NCBI GenBank assembly: GCA_005405945.1
Contig: BJHW01000001.1
Span: forward strand, 1,116,001-1,180,000
Length of the DNA: 64,000 bases
Reading direction: 5' to 3'
Source of the DNA: Streptomyces violaceusniger
GTDB taxonomy: Bacteria > Actinomycetota > Actinomycetes > Streptomycetales > Streptomycetaceae
Made by a program: the position numbers and the translations under genes. The notes beneath the pieces were generated by a model. It made no database searches and had not been told where the DNA came from. It was given only the letters and a program-made list of their open reading frames with translations. Shown piece by piece: positions 9,677 to 17,135 of the stretch (position 1 is its first letter; each line of letters opens with the position of its first letter).

Positions 9677-10408
9677 TCACACCATGGTCGGGAACACCTC
9701 GTCGAACAGGTCGAGCATGGCCCGCCAGGCGCGTTCGGCGGAGGGCCGGTGGTAGCCGATCCCCGGGCGGGCCACGGGATCGGGTTCGAGGTCGGGGTGG
9801 GTGAAGCTGTGCAGGGCGCCGCCGTGGAGGTGCGTGCGCCAGTCCACCCCGGCGGCCCACATCTCCTCCTCGAAGGCCAGACGCCGCTCGACCGGGATGA
9901 ACGGGTCCTCGGACCCCACACAGACCAGGACCTTGCCGGTGATGCTGGCGGCGTCCTCGGGCCGGGTGCTCGTCAGACCGGGGTGGAAGCCGACCACGGC
10001 CTTGAGGTCCGCGCCGCTCCGGGCGAGTTCGAGGGCCATGGTGCCGCCCAGGCAGTAGCCGATGGCGGCGAGCCGCGAGGTGTCGGCCCGGGGCTCCGCG
10101 GTCAGCACCGCGAGCCCGGCTCCGGCTAGGGCGCGCATGCGGTCGGGGTCGGCGAGCAGTTCGTCGACCCGTGCGAACATCTCCTCGCGGTCCTCGATGA
10201 ACCGTCCGCCGCCGTGGTAGTCGAGGGCGAAGGCCACATAGCCGAGTTCGGCGAGCCGGTCGGCGCGCTCGCGCTGGTGGTCGGTGATGCCGGGGCCCTC
10301 ATGGGCGATCAGCACCGCGGGGCGCGGGTCCGTGCCCCCGGGCAGTGCCAGATGGCCCACCATGGTCGTGCCGTCCACGGGGTATTCGATGCGTCTGGTC
10401 GTCACCAT
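9677..10408 (-). CDS. Dienelactone hydrolase family protein
   Basis: A 243-residue alpha/beta hydrolase starting at ATG 10408. It has the DLH nucleophile elbow GYCLGG (catalytic Cys), a downstream Asp in CVGSEDPFIP, and a His in LHSFTHPD, which is the DLH triad. DLH enzymes open enol-lactones in chloroaromatic and aromatic ring-cleavage pathways, though many homologues have broader esterase activity. Only 29 bp separate it from the binding-protein gene, so it is probably the first gene of the importer-decarboxylase operon. Confidence 0.85.
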   Translation of the reverse strand: MVTTRRIEYPVDGTTMVGHLALPGGTDPRPAVLIAHEGPGITDHQRERADRLAELGYVAFALDYHGGGRFIEDREEMFARVDELLADPDRMRALAGAGLAVLTAEPRADTSRLAAIGYCLGGTMALELARSGADLKAVVGFHPGLTSTRPEDAASITGKVLVCVGSEDPFIPVERRLAFEEEMWAAGVDWRTHLHGGALHSFTHPDLEPDPVARPGIGYHRPSAERAWRAMLDLFDEVFPTMV

Positions 10409-10480
10409 CGCCGCGTTTCCTTGTCCTTGGCCTTGTCCTTGGGCTTGGGCTGGGGCTTCTGGGGCTTCTGGGCGTCGAAG
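10409..10480. repeat. Short purine/pyrimidine low-complexity repeats upstream of the hydrolase
   Basis: Immediately upstream of the hydrolase start, the minus strand consists of short repeats of CCCAGAAG, CCCAAG and GACAAGGCCAAG. In one frame it reads as alternating Lys/Pro/Gln, but that frame has no credible start codon. It may be slippage-derived leader sequence that includes the purine-rich ribosome site. Confidence 0.4.
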
Positions 10481-10654
10481 TGTGTGCTCTGGGGCGTTCC
10501 TGGAATTCGATCCGGATGGGGGAAGCTAACAGCGGCGGCGTGCCGGGCCCGTGCCGCTTCGCCGGGGGCCGATTCGGTCTGCCGACAGCGAAGGCGCACC
10601 GAGTGGCCGGGCGGCGTACGGCAACGGCGGTCGGCGCCTGGCAGAGTGCGGGCC

Positions 10655-11476
10655 ATGGACCATTCAGCCCATTTCCACCGTGAGATCGTGGCGTTCGAGC
10701 AGGCGGCCCGTGGCGCCGCCGACGGGGCGGACGCGCCGCTGATCCCCTCCTGCCCCGGCTGGACGATGTCGGATCTGGTGCTGCACCTGGGCGGGGTACA
10801 TCGCCTGGTCGCCCGCGTCATCCGGGAACGGCTCGACCAGCAGCCGGACATCACGGACGCCACCCTCTTCGAGCTTCCCGGGGACCGCGAGGGCTGGCCG
10901 GCGCCCACGGGCGGGCCGCATCACGGCCCGGTGCCGGTGAGCCTGGTCGACTGGTTCGCCGAAGGGGCCGCCCGGCTCGAGGCGCTGTTCCGGAGCGAGG
11001 ATCCGGGGCTGGCGGTGTGGACCTGGTCGGCGGAGCGGACCGTGGGATTCTGGCTGCGGATGCAGACCATCGAGGCGGCCCTGCACCGCTGGGACGCCGA
11101 GCAGGCGGCCGGCGGGCGGGCCCGGCCGGTGGAGCCCGACCTCGCGGTGGACGCCGTGGCCCAGACCTTCGAGGTGATGGCCCCGGCCCGGCGGGCGTGG
11201 CGGGAGGCCCCGGCAGGGGCGGGCGAGTCGTTCCGGTTCCGCCGGACCGACGGTCCGGAGCTGTGGGCGGTCCGCTTCGACGGCGACGACGTACGGCTCA
11301 CCACCGGCGCCGCGGACGAGGACACCGACGGGGCGTCCCACGATGTCGAGCTGGCCGGGACCGCGTCGGACCTGATGCTGTTCCTGTGGCAGCGGCTCCC
11401 CGCGGACCGGCTCGACAAGGTGACCGGCGACCAGGCGGTGCTCGACCGCTACTTCACCCTCGTCCCGCCCGTGTGA
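10655..11476 (+). CDS. Maleylpyruvate isomerase family, mycothiol-dependent enzyme
   Basis: The open frame extends upstream, but ATG 10655 gives MDHSAHFHREIVAFEQAAR, the usual start of this family (273 residues). An N-terminal DinB-like four-helix bundle has the metal-site His pattern (DLVLHLGGVHR; LHRWDAEQA), followed by the MDMPI C-terminal domain (VELAGTASDLMLFLWQRL). Members use mycothiol as cofactor for isomerisation or conjugation; the exact substrate cannot be read from sequence. Divergent from the hydrolase operon across about 250 bp, and followed by a strong hairpin. Confidence 0.85.
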   Translation: MDHSAHFHREIVAFEQAARGAADGADAPLIPSCPGWTMSDLVLHLGGVHRLVARVIRERLDQQPDITDATLFELPGDREGWPAPTGGPHHGPVPVSLVDWFAEGAARLEALFRSEDPGLAVWTWSAERTVGFWLRMQTIEAALHRWDAEQAAGGRARPVEPDLAVDAVAQTFEVMAPARRAWREAPAGAGESFRFRRTDGPELWAVRFDGDDVRLTTGAADEDTDGASHDVELAGTASDLMLFLWQRLPADRLDKVTGDQAVLDRYFTLVPPV

Positions 11477-11517
11477 ACCGCCTCAGCGAGCCCGTGTGAG
11501 CCGTGCCCGGCGCGTCG

Positions 11518-11545
11518 GCACCCCGCGGCCCAGGCCGCGGGGTGC
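11518..11545. terminator. Perfect 13-bp stem hairpin
   Basis: GCACCCCGCGGCC is followed by a two-base spacer and its exact complement, 40 bp after the maleylpyruvate isomerase-family gene. There is no U tract, as is usual in Streptomyces. Confidence 0.7.
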
Positions 11546-11585
11546 GACCATGGCCGGGAGCTGACCACGAGCGAGGGAGCCGCGA

Positions 11586-12092
11586 ATGAACAGCGCCGAT
11601 CTGCTGGCCGACGCCTTCGAGCGGGTGCGCGAGGAGGTGCGGTCGGCCGTGGACGGGCTCTCGGAGGACGAGCTGGCCGTACGGCTCGACAGCGGGGCCA
11701 ACTCGATCGCCTGGCTGGTATGGCACCTGACCCGGATCCAGGACGACCACATCGCCGACGCCGCGGGCACCGAACAGCTGTGGACATCCGAGGGCTGGGC
11801 CGAGCGGTTCGGCCTGCCGTTCCCGCCCGAGGCCACCGGCTACGGCCACCGGAGCAAGGACGTGGCGGCGGTGCGGGCGGACGCCGAGCTGCTCACCGGG
11901 TACTACGACGCCGTCCACGAGAACACCCTGGCGTACGTGCGCGGCCTGCGCGACTCCGATCTCGACCGGATCGTGGACGAGCGGTGGACCCCGGCGGTGA
12001 CCCTCGGTGTCCGGCTGGTCAGTGTGATCGCGGACGATCTGCAGCACGCCGGGCAGGCGGCGTTCATCCGCGGCGCGATCCGCCGGCGATAG
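11586..12092 (+). CDS. DinB family / mycothiol transferase-type protein
   Basis: A 168-residue four-helix protein of the DUF664/DinB group, starting at ATG 11586 behind GGGAG. Metal-ligand positions are visible as His in LVWHLTRIQDDH and in DDLQHAGQAAFIRG. Family members are divalent-metal enzymes that transfer mycothiol or bacillithiol to toxic compounds. It is the second such protein here and lies upstream of the ArsR-SRPBCC gene, but the hairpin upstream separates it from the first. Confidence 0.85.
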   Translation: MNSADLLADAFERVREEVRSAVDGLSEDELAVRLDSGANSIAWLVWHLTRIQDDHIADAAGTEQLWTSEGWAERFGLPFPPEATGYGHRSKDVAAVRADAELLTGYYDAVHENTLAYVRGLRDSDLDRIVDERWTPAVTLGVRLVSVIADDLQHAGQAAFIRGAIRRR

Positions 12093-12132
12093 CGCGACAT
12101 CACCGGGAACAGAGACCGTCGCCTCGCTCGCA

Positions 12133-12160
12133 TTGACATGCAGGCAATCGCCTGCATAAC
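12133..12160 (+). promoter_or_regulatory. Promoter with palindromic operator in the spacer
   Basis: A consensus -35 TTGACA (12133-12138) and a -10-like CATAAC (12155-12160) flank a perfect palindrome, ATGCAGGC-AATC-GCCTGCAT, at 12138-12157. Transcription would begin near 12167, at the GTG (12168) of the ArsR gene, implying a leaderless mRNA. A repressor on the palindrome would block polymerase directly; autorepression by the ArsR domain is likely. Confidence 0.6.
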
Positions 12161-12167
12161 GTTCGGT

Positions 12168-12941
12168 GTGAGCTCAGAGATGGACAAGGTCTTCAAGGCG
12201 CTGGCCGACCAGACCCGGCGGTATCTGCTGGACCGGCTGCATGAGCACAACGGCCAGACGCTGGGCGAGCTGTGCCGGCGGCTGGAGATGACCCGCCAGT
12301 CGGCGACCCAGCATCTGGCCGTCCTCGAGGCCGCCAATCTGGTCAGCACGGTGCGGCGGGGCCGCGAAAAACTCCACTACCTCAACCCCGTCCCCCTCAA
12401 TGAGATCCAGGAGCGCTGGATCGACAAGTTCGAGCGCCCGCGGCTGCGCGCGCTGAGCCTGGTGAAGCGACAAGCGGAGGAAGCGATGGCCGACAAGCCC
12501 GCGTTCGTGTACGTCATCTACATCGAGAGCACCCCGGAGAAGGTCTGGCACGCGCTGACCGACGCCGACCTCACGGCCGAGTACTGGGGCCACCGCAATG
12601 TGTCGGACTGGCAGGTCGGCTCCCCGTGGGAGCATCAGCGGACGGACGGCTCCGGCACCGCCGATGTCGTCGGCACGGTCGTGGAGAGCTCACCGCCCAC
12701 CCGGCTGGTGACCACCTGGGCCGCGCCCGACGCCGATGCCACCGCCGAGCCCTCCCGGGTCACCTTCGACATCCAGCCGCACGGCGACATCGTCCGGCTG
12801 ACCGTGACCCATGAGAACCTGGCCGACGAGGCCGAGCGGACCGCGGTGGCCGGTGGCTGGGCCGCGGTGCTGTCCAATCTGAAGTCGCTGATCGAGACGG
12901 GGAGCCCGCTGCCGCAGCAGCCCTGGCTGATCCCCCGGTGA
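12168..12941 (+). CDS. ArsR-family HTH fused to an SRPBCC/AHSA1 domain
   Basis: The frame is open from 12138, but that ATG lies within the operator palindrome. GTG 12168 (or ATG 12180, MDKVFKALADQTRR) is the likely start. Residues about 1-95 are an ArsR winged helix (LCRRLEMTRQSATQHLAVLE). Residues about 110-258 are a START-like SRPBCC domain (ESTPEKVWHALTDADLTAEYW) that binds hydrophobic ligands. Two-domain proteins of this kind are usually ligand-sensing repressors or paired regulator and AHSA1 protein. No metal-binding CxC motif is seen in the HTH, so a metal-sensing role is unlikely. Confidence 0.85.
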   Translation: MSSEMDKVFKALADQTRRYLLDRLHEHNGQTLGELCRRLEMTRQSATQHLAVLEAANLVSTVRRGREKLHYLNPVPLNEIQERWIDKFERPRLRALSLVKRQAEEAMADKPAFVYVIYIESTPEKVWHALTDADLTAEYWGHRNVSDWQVGSPWEHQRTDGSGTADVVGTVVESSPPTRLVTTWAAPDADATAEPSRVTFDIQPHGDIVRLTVTHENLADEAERTAVAGGWAAVLSNLKSLIETGSPLPQQPWLIPR

Positions 12942-12994
12942 ACCTCGGCCCGCGTGGGACGTGGGGCGTGGGACGTGGGGGGGCTCGCCGGGTC

Positions 12995-13594
12995 TCACCG
13001 CGCGGCCCCACCGTCCCGCACCGCGATCCCCAAGGCGTCGGCGAGCATCGGCGCGAGCTCCATCAACTGCCCGCTGTCGATGGTGGCGCCGCGCAGCGCG
13101 TCATAGCCGTCGGCGATCTCCAGCCGGGTGGCCCCCCGCAGATCGACCTTCGCCATCCGCGCCTTGCCGAACCGCACACCCTCCAGCGCCGACCCCGGAA
13201 ACGCCACCTCCGTCAGCCCCGCGCCACCGAGGTCCACATCGCGCAGCAGACAGTCCACGAAGGTGACGTTCCGCAGCGTGGCGGTGCGGAGATTCACCGA
13301 TTCCAGCTTGCATCGGTGAAAGGTCACCCGGTGCAGCCGCGCGGAGAACATCTCAAGACCGGCCAGCACACAGCCGCCCAGCTCGCCGTCCAGCCAGTCG
13401 GTGTCCGCCAGGTCGGTGCCGACCCATCGCACCCCGTCCAGCCACACCTCGTTGAACCGGGCCCCGCGGCCACGGCCCCCGGTGAAGGTCACCGAGGAGA
13501 ACGCGGACTCCAGGAACCGGGCGTGGTCGCACACGGCGTCGTCGAAGGCGTCGCCGTCCAGATGAACGGTGTCGTAGTCGCCTCCTTCCGCCAA
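12995..13594 (-). CDS. Pentapeptide-repeat protein (5' end frameshifted)
   Basis: About 200 residues of right-handed quadrilateral beta-helix repeats with the A(D/N)LxG rhythm (LESVNLRTATLRNVTF, GATIDSGQLMELAP at the end). The annotated start is TTG 13594, but the family N-terminus (PRELADLPFADHLRPFDGDL) is encoded upstream and joins an ATG near 13663 if one base is added to the GGGGG run at 13648-13652. Family members mimic DNA (gyrase protection) or act as scaffolds; no function can be fixed here. Confidence 0.78.
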   Translation of the reverse strand: MAEGGDYDTVHLDGDAFDDAVCDHARFLESAFSSVTFTGGRGRGARFNEVWLDGVRWVGTDLADTDWLDGELGGCVLAGLEMFSARLHRVTFHRCKLESVNLRTATLRNVTFVDCLLRDVDLGGAGLTEVAFPGSALEGVRFGKARMAKVDLRGATRLEIADGYDALRGATIDSGQLMELAPMLADALGIAVRDGGAAR

Positions 13595-13847
13595 GTCCCC
13601 GTCGAACGGCCGCAGATGGTCCGCGAAGGGCAGATCGGCGAGTTCACGGGGGACGGCACCATGCGGGGCTCACTTTCCTGGGGCGGACCGCGTACGAGGC
13701 CGATACTGCCACCCGCGACCGACATCCCCTCCGGGCCGCCGGAGGGACAGGCCCCGGACCGCCATACGCTCACCTGAGGGCGATAACGTGCGCCGGATGG
13801 CCCACTCTCCGGTGTGCTGAACGCATTTCCCCAGGACTTCCTCCGTT

Positions 13848-13866
13848 AAATCGGACCGTCCGATTT
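13848..13866. promoter_or_regulatory. Palindrome AAATCGGAC-C-GTCCGATTT upstream of secreted protein 1
   Basis: Perfect 19-bp inverted repeat 31 bp before the ATG of the first small secreted protein. A diverged version occurs at the same relative position before the second copy, so it was duplicated with the gene and is probably an operator. Confidence 0.55.
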
Positions 13867-13897
13867 ATTCGCTCTGCGACCCGACACGGAGGAATCC

Positions 13898-14161
13898 ATG
13901 CAGATCGCGAAGAAGGCCGCCCTGCTGGCCGCCACCGCCGGCACCCTGGTGCTCCTCGGCACCGGAACCGCGGCCGCCAACGGCTACGGCGGCAGCTCCG
14001 AGAGGAGCACCGGCGTCCCCACCAGCTTCGACATCGACAGCTTCATCTTCCAGAGCAACGACTGCGACACCGCCACCGGCACCACCGTCTCCAGCGCCGT
14101 CGGCGCTCCGACGGGTGAGATCAACATCGGCAGCACCTGCGCCAACATCATCGGCGGCTGA
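13898..14161 (+). CDS. Small secreted two-cysteine protein, copy 1
   Basis: An 87-residue precursor from ATG 13898 with ribosome site CGGAGGA. Residues 1-28 (MQIAKKAALLAATAG, hydrophobic core, ending TAAA) are a Sec signal peptide. The mature part is about 59 residues, Gly/Ser/Thr-rich, with two Cys (NDCDTATG and GSTCANIIGG) about 25 residues apart that could form a disulfide. It lacks the chaplin motif (VPVNVPVNVCGN) and the rodlin pattern, so I do not assign it to either. A paralogue follows in tandem. Confidence 0.85.
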   Translation: MQIAKKAALLAATAGTLVLLGTGTAAANGYGGSSERSTGVPTSFDIDSFIFQSNDCDTATGTTVSSAVGAPTGEINIGSTCANIIGG

Positions 14162-14201
14162 CGCCGGAACAGGGGCCGACGACCACGGTCACCGGCCCAC
14201 C

Positions 14202-14235
14202 GCGCTCCTCTCGCCCCTCGGGGGCGGGGGAGCGC
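14202..14235. terminator. Terminator hairpin after secreted protein 1
   Basis: GCGCTCC pairs with GGAGCGC around a C-rich/G-rich stem 40 bp after the stop. The same element follows copy 2. Confidence 0.6.
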
Positions 14236-14321
14236 ACCCATCTTCGACTCGATGGCTTGGTACGCCGAACGGGCCACTCTCCGGTGCGCTTACCCGACTT
14301 TCTCCGGATTTCCTTCGTTAA

Positions 14322-14336
14322 ATCTGATCGTCAGAT
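14322..14336. promoter_or_regulatory. Inverted repeat ATCTGA-TCG-TCAGAT upstream of secreted protein 2
   Basis: Perfect 6-bp inverted repeat at the same position relative to the gene as the 13848-13866 palindrome; flanking GTTAAATC and CGCTC..CGCGACCC are conserved between the two copies. It is probably the paralogous operator. Confidence 0.5.
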
Positions 14337-14368
14337 ATCTCGCTCCGCGACCCAACACGGAGGAAACG

Positions 14369-14626
14369 ATGCAGATCGCGAAGAAGGCCGTTCTGCTGGC
14401 CGCCACCGCCGGCACCCTGGTGCTCCTCGGCACCGGAACCGCGGCCGCCAACGGCTACGGCTCGGAGAGAAGCGCCGACATCCCCACCACCTTCAACCTG
14501 TCCAGCCTCATCTTCCAGAGCAACGACTGCGACACCGCCACCGGTGTGACGAGCTCCGCGGCCGGGACAGGCCCGACGGGTGACATCACCATCGGCAGCA
14601 CCTGCATCAACGCCATCGGCGGCTGA
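14369..14626 (+). CDS. Small secreted two-cysteine protein, copy 2
   Basis: An 85-residue precursor from ATG 14369 (CGGAGGA upstream; the frame opens earlier, but the duplication fixes this start). The signal peptide is nearly identical to copy 1 (one change in the first 28 residues). The mature part conserves IFQSNDCDTATG and IGSTC.N.IGG while the linker between them diverges, one residue shorter. Operator, gene and terminator repeat with a period of about 470 bp, so the whole cassette was duplicated. The pattern of conserved ends and variable middle suggests selection on the Cys segments. Confidence 0.85.
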   Translation: MQIAKKAVLLAATAGTLVLLGTGTAAANGYGSERSADIPTTFNLSSLIFQSNDCDTATGVTSSAAGTGPTGDITIGSTCINAIGG

Positions 14627-14665
14627 CGCGGGGCAGGGGCCGACGACCACGGTCACCGGCCCACC

Positions 14666-14699
14666 GCGCTCCCCTCGGCCCTCCGGGTCGGGGGAGCGC
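14666..14699. terminator. Terminator hairpin after secreted protein 2
   Basis: GCGCTCCCC (14666-14674) pairs exactly with GGGGAGCGC (14691-14699). It ends just before the convergent DUF89 gene and may serve both strands. Confidence 0.65.
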
Positions 14700-14702
14700 G
14701 CC

Positions 14703-15878
14703 TCACCGCCGTACCTGGATCAGCGCATGGGCGCCGCTGGTGCGCCAGTGATCCTCATGGGCGTCCAGCGCGGCCACGGTCCGCTCGTCGAGCCCGACGA
14801 CGACATCCGACTTCAGGGTGCGCAGCGCGGCCACCGGGCCGGGGAAGTACGCGGTGCGGTCGGCGAAGGAGGTGGTCGGGGGCCACAGCCGGTCGCCGAC
14901 GAGGCGGCGGTAGTTCAGATCGCCCTTCATGACGGTGAGCGTGGCCCCGGCGAACTCGCTCCGCAGATCGTCCGGCATCTCCTCGTACGGCAGTGGGGCG
15001 CGGAAGAAGTCGTGCGCCCGCACCGTGAGCCGCCCGTCGCCCATGGCGGCCCACAGCCGTCCGCCGGTCCCGGAAGCGGCGCCCTCCGCCCGCACCAGAC
15101 GGCGCAGACAGTCGACGACATCCTCGGTGGTGGCGTCCGAGACGTAGTACGGATACGGCTTCACCTGGAGCACCACCCGCTCGGCGCGCCCGTGGTGGAG
15201 CACATGGTCGATGAGGACGAGGTCGGGGAGCAGCTCCCGCCCGGCGTTGTCCGCCACCACGCACAGCGTGGCCGGGGCGCCGACGGGCAGCAGCGACCAC
15301 AGCGCCTCCGAGTCGTCCGCGACCAGCGGCGGGGTGTCGGCGCCGGGCGCGGCCGCGGCCGACGAGGAGATGCGGAAGCCCAGGTCCGCGCGGTTGCCCC
15401 AGAGCGAGCCGTGCACCAGCGCGTCCGCCTGCTCCCCGGCGGGCTTGCGCAGGATGTCGTCGAGCGCGGCCAGTTCGGCCTCCGCCTCGGGGGTGTCCAG
15501 CTCGGCCTGTTTGAAGGGGCGGAACGGGTCGACGCCCCGCCAGGGGCCGTCCGCGAAGTAGCCCACGGCCTCCAGGAGCCGGCGGTAGAAGTAGCTCTCC
15601 GCCCACAGGAACGGGACGTCGAACCAGGACCGGCCGAAGTGCTCCCGGCCCCACACCGCCCACCGGTCGTGGTCGTACGCGGTGGGCGGGAGCGGGGCGA
15701 TGGTGCCCTCGGCGGCGTTGTCGCGCAGCGCGTCGAGGGCGCGGTGCTGCCCGGGGCCGTACGGGAAGGCGTCGCGCACCTTCTCGATCAGTGCGGGGTG
15801 GCGCTCGGCCAGCACGCTCCGGGCGAACGATCCGGGTTCATCGCTGCGGATCACGGGCGCGTCGACGGTGTCGGACAT
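14703..15878 (-). CDS. ARMT1/DUF89-family metal-dependent damage-control phosphatase
   Basis: A 391-residue protein from ATG 15878. The central VVADNAGRELLPDLVL matches the Asp-Asn metal site of the DUF89 fold and GDLNYRRLVGD near the C-terminus is the family hallmark. WAESYFYRRLLEA in the N-terminal helical domain is also typical. Relatives are phosphatases that clear damaged phosphometabolites; human ARMT1 was also reported as a carboxyl methyltransferase, a disputed role. The substrate here is unknown. Monocistronic, converging on the secreted-protein cassettes. Confidence 0.85.
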   Translation of the reverse strand: MSDTVDAPVIRSDEPGSFARSVLAERHPALIEKVRDAFPYGPGQHRALDALRDNAAEGTIAPLPPTAYDHDRWAVWGREHFGRSWFDVPFLWAESYFYRRLLEAVGYFADGPWRGVDPFRPFKQAELDTPEAEAELAALDDILRKPAGEQADALVHGSLWGNRADLGFRISSSAAAAPGADTPPLVADDSEALWSLLPVGAPATLCVVADNAGRELLPDLVLIDHVLHHGRAERVVLQVKPYPYYVSDATTEDVVDCLRRLVRAEGAASGTGGRLWAAMGDGRLTVRAHDFFRAPLPYEEMPDDLRSEFAGATLTVMKGDLNYRRLVGDRLWPPTTSFADRTAYFPGPVAALRTLKSDVVVGLDERTVAALDAHEDHWRTSGAHALIQVRR

Positions 15879-15941
15879 GGCAGCCAGGGTCGCACACCGT
15901 GCGCTGGCGCGGCGGGGTCACCACCAGTGCGCGCGGCGGGG

Positions 15942-16784
15942 TCACCAGTGCGCGGGGCGGGTGAGGGACGGCGGCAGCCGGGTGGCGGCGTCGCCCTTGG
16001 CCGCGTTCAGCTGGGCCTGGGTGAGGAAGACGGCTCCCCGCAGGTCGGCCGCGCTCAGGTCGGCATCCCGGACGTCGGCCCCGATCAGATCGGCCGCCGT
16101 CAGATCGGCCCGGGTGAGGTTCGCCGCGATGAGACAGGCGCCGCGGAGGTTGGCGCCCCGCAGATCGGCTCCCCTCAGGTCGGCGCCGATGAGATCGGCT
16201 CCCCTGCGGTTCTTCTTGTTGCCCGGGATCCGGGCCCGTACCAGCTCGCTCGTGCGCAGCAGCAGCTGGTTGACCCGGTCGCGGTGGGCCGCCACATCGA
16301 GCTCCCTCAGCTCGGAGGCGCTGCCGAGGGTGAGGCGCTCGGTCTCCCGCAGCGCCTCGCGGAGGGCGCCGTGGACGGGCCGGGCGGCCGGCAGGGCCAG
16401 CGCCTCGGTGAGGTACCAGAGCAGCTCGTGCAGGTGGCGCATGACGGGAAAGACGGCGAACATCTCCGAGGCCGTCCCGGGGTGCCGCCGCCAGTCCCGG
16501 CCCTCGAAGGTGAGCTGGGAGACCTTCTGCCCGGCGCCGAAGCAGTCGTAGACCGTGCAGCCCGGGAAGCCCTCCGCGCGCAGCCGGGAGTGGATTCCGC
16601 AGCGGAAGTCGGCCCGGAGGTTGCGGCAGGGCTCCCCCGCGTCCTTGCCGATCGCGAAGTCCGTGGAGGCCGCGAAGGGCAGAGCGACACAGCACAGCCC
16701 GAAGCAGTCGGCGCAGTCGGCCCGCAGGGCGGGTCGGTCCGCGGCGGCCGGGCCGGCGGAGGGGGGTTCGGTCGTATCTGACAC
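15942..16784 (-). CDS. Pentapeptide-repeat protein with Cys-rich N-terminal domain
   Basis: Start taken as GTG 16784 (VSDTTEPP); the frame stays open to 16922 but with Arg-rich noise. Residues about 20-75 hold nine Cys in a pattern [23 protein letters not shown], resembling metal-cluster proteins of the YkgJ type. A helical middle domain follows, then about 12 clear pentapeptides ([20 protein letters not shown]) and a short tail. The Cys cluster suggests Zn or Fe-S binding. About 280 residues. No partner gene is evident. Confidence 0.82.
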   Translation of the reverse strand: MSDTTEPPSAGPAAADRPALRADCADCFGLCCVALPFAASTDFAIGKDAGEPCRNLRADFRCGIHSRLRAEGFPGCTVYDCFGAGQKVSQLTFEGRDWRRHPGTASEMFAVFPVMRHLHELLWYLTEALALPAARPVHGALREALRETERLTLGSASELRELDVAAHRDRVNQLLLRTSELVRARIPGNKKNRRGADLIGADLRGADLRGANLRGACLIAANLTRADLTAADLIGADVRDADLSAADLRGAVFLTQAQLNAAKGDAATRLPPSLTRPAHW

Positions 16785-16861
16785 CGTGCGTGATCTCCCG
16801 CATGGACCGGAGCACCGCGGGGCGGGCGGTGCTCGATGACGTTCCATTGTCGCAAGCGGGC

Positions 16862-17101
16862 TCAGCCGGGAACGATCAGGTCGATTCCGTAGGCGGCGAT
16901 CGCCAGGCAGGCGGCGAAGCACACCACCGCCGCGGCCGTCGCCACCGTGTCGAGACGGCCGCGGCGCGCCCCGTGGCGCGGTATGCCGCCACCGGCGCGG
17001 GCCCAGGCCGCGACGCCGAGGGAGAACATGACGACGACCAGGACGGTGACCCCGAGGCTGACCCCGAAGACCCCGCCGATCGTGCCCCAGGTGGTGCCCA
17101 T
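16862..17101 (-). CDS. Small two-TM membrane protein next to the phosphate transporter
   Basis: A 79-residue protein from ATG 17101 with two hydrophobic segments (about residues 9-33 and 53-75) and a short basic loop between (RHGARRGR). It begins 34 bp after the transporter stop and is probably co-transcribed. I do not recognise a named family. A transporter accessory role is inferred from position only. Confidence 0.7.
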   Translation of the reverse strand: MGTTWGTIGGVFGVSLGVTVLVVVMFSLGVAAWARAGGGIPRHGARRGRLDTVATAAAVVCFAACLAIAAYGIDLIVPG

Positions 17102-17135
17102 GCGGATCAGCTCCTTGACGAGGGTCGTGGCCGGG

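Noticed and set aside
10402..10908. Minus-strand ORF ending in alternating Lys/Pro/Gln
   Set aside because: Most of it is antisense to the maleylpyruvate isomerase-family gene, and no start codon lies near the Lys-rich part.
13898..14626. Tandem secreted proteins as chaplins or rodlins
   Set aside because: Size and signal peptide fit, but the chaplin VPVNVPVNVCGN core and the rodlin pattern are absent and Cys spacing is wrong.
14580..16781. 733-residue plus-strand open frame
   Set aside because: Antisense to the DUF89 and pentapeptide genes, whose family motifs are clear on the other strand.
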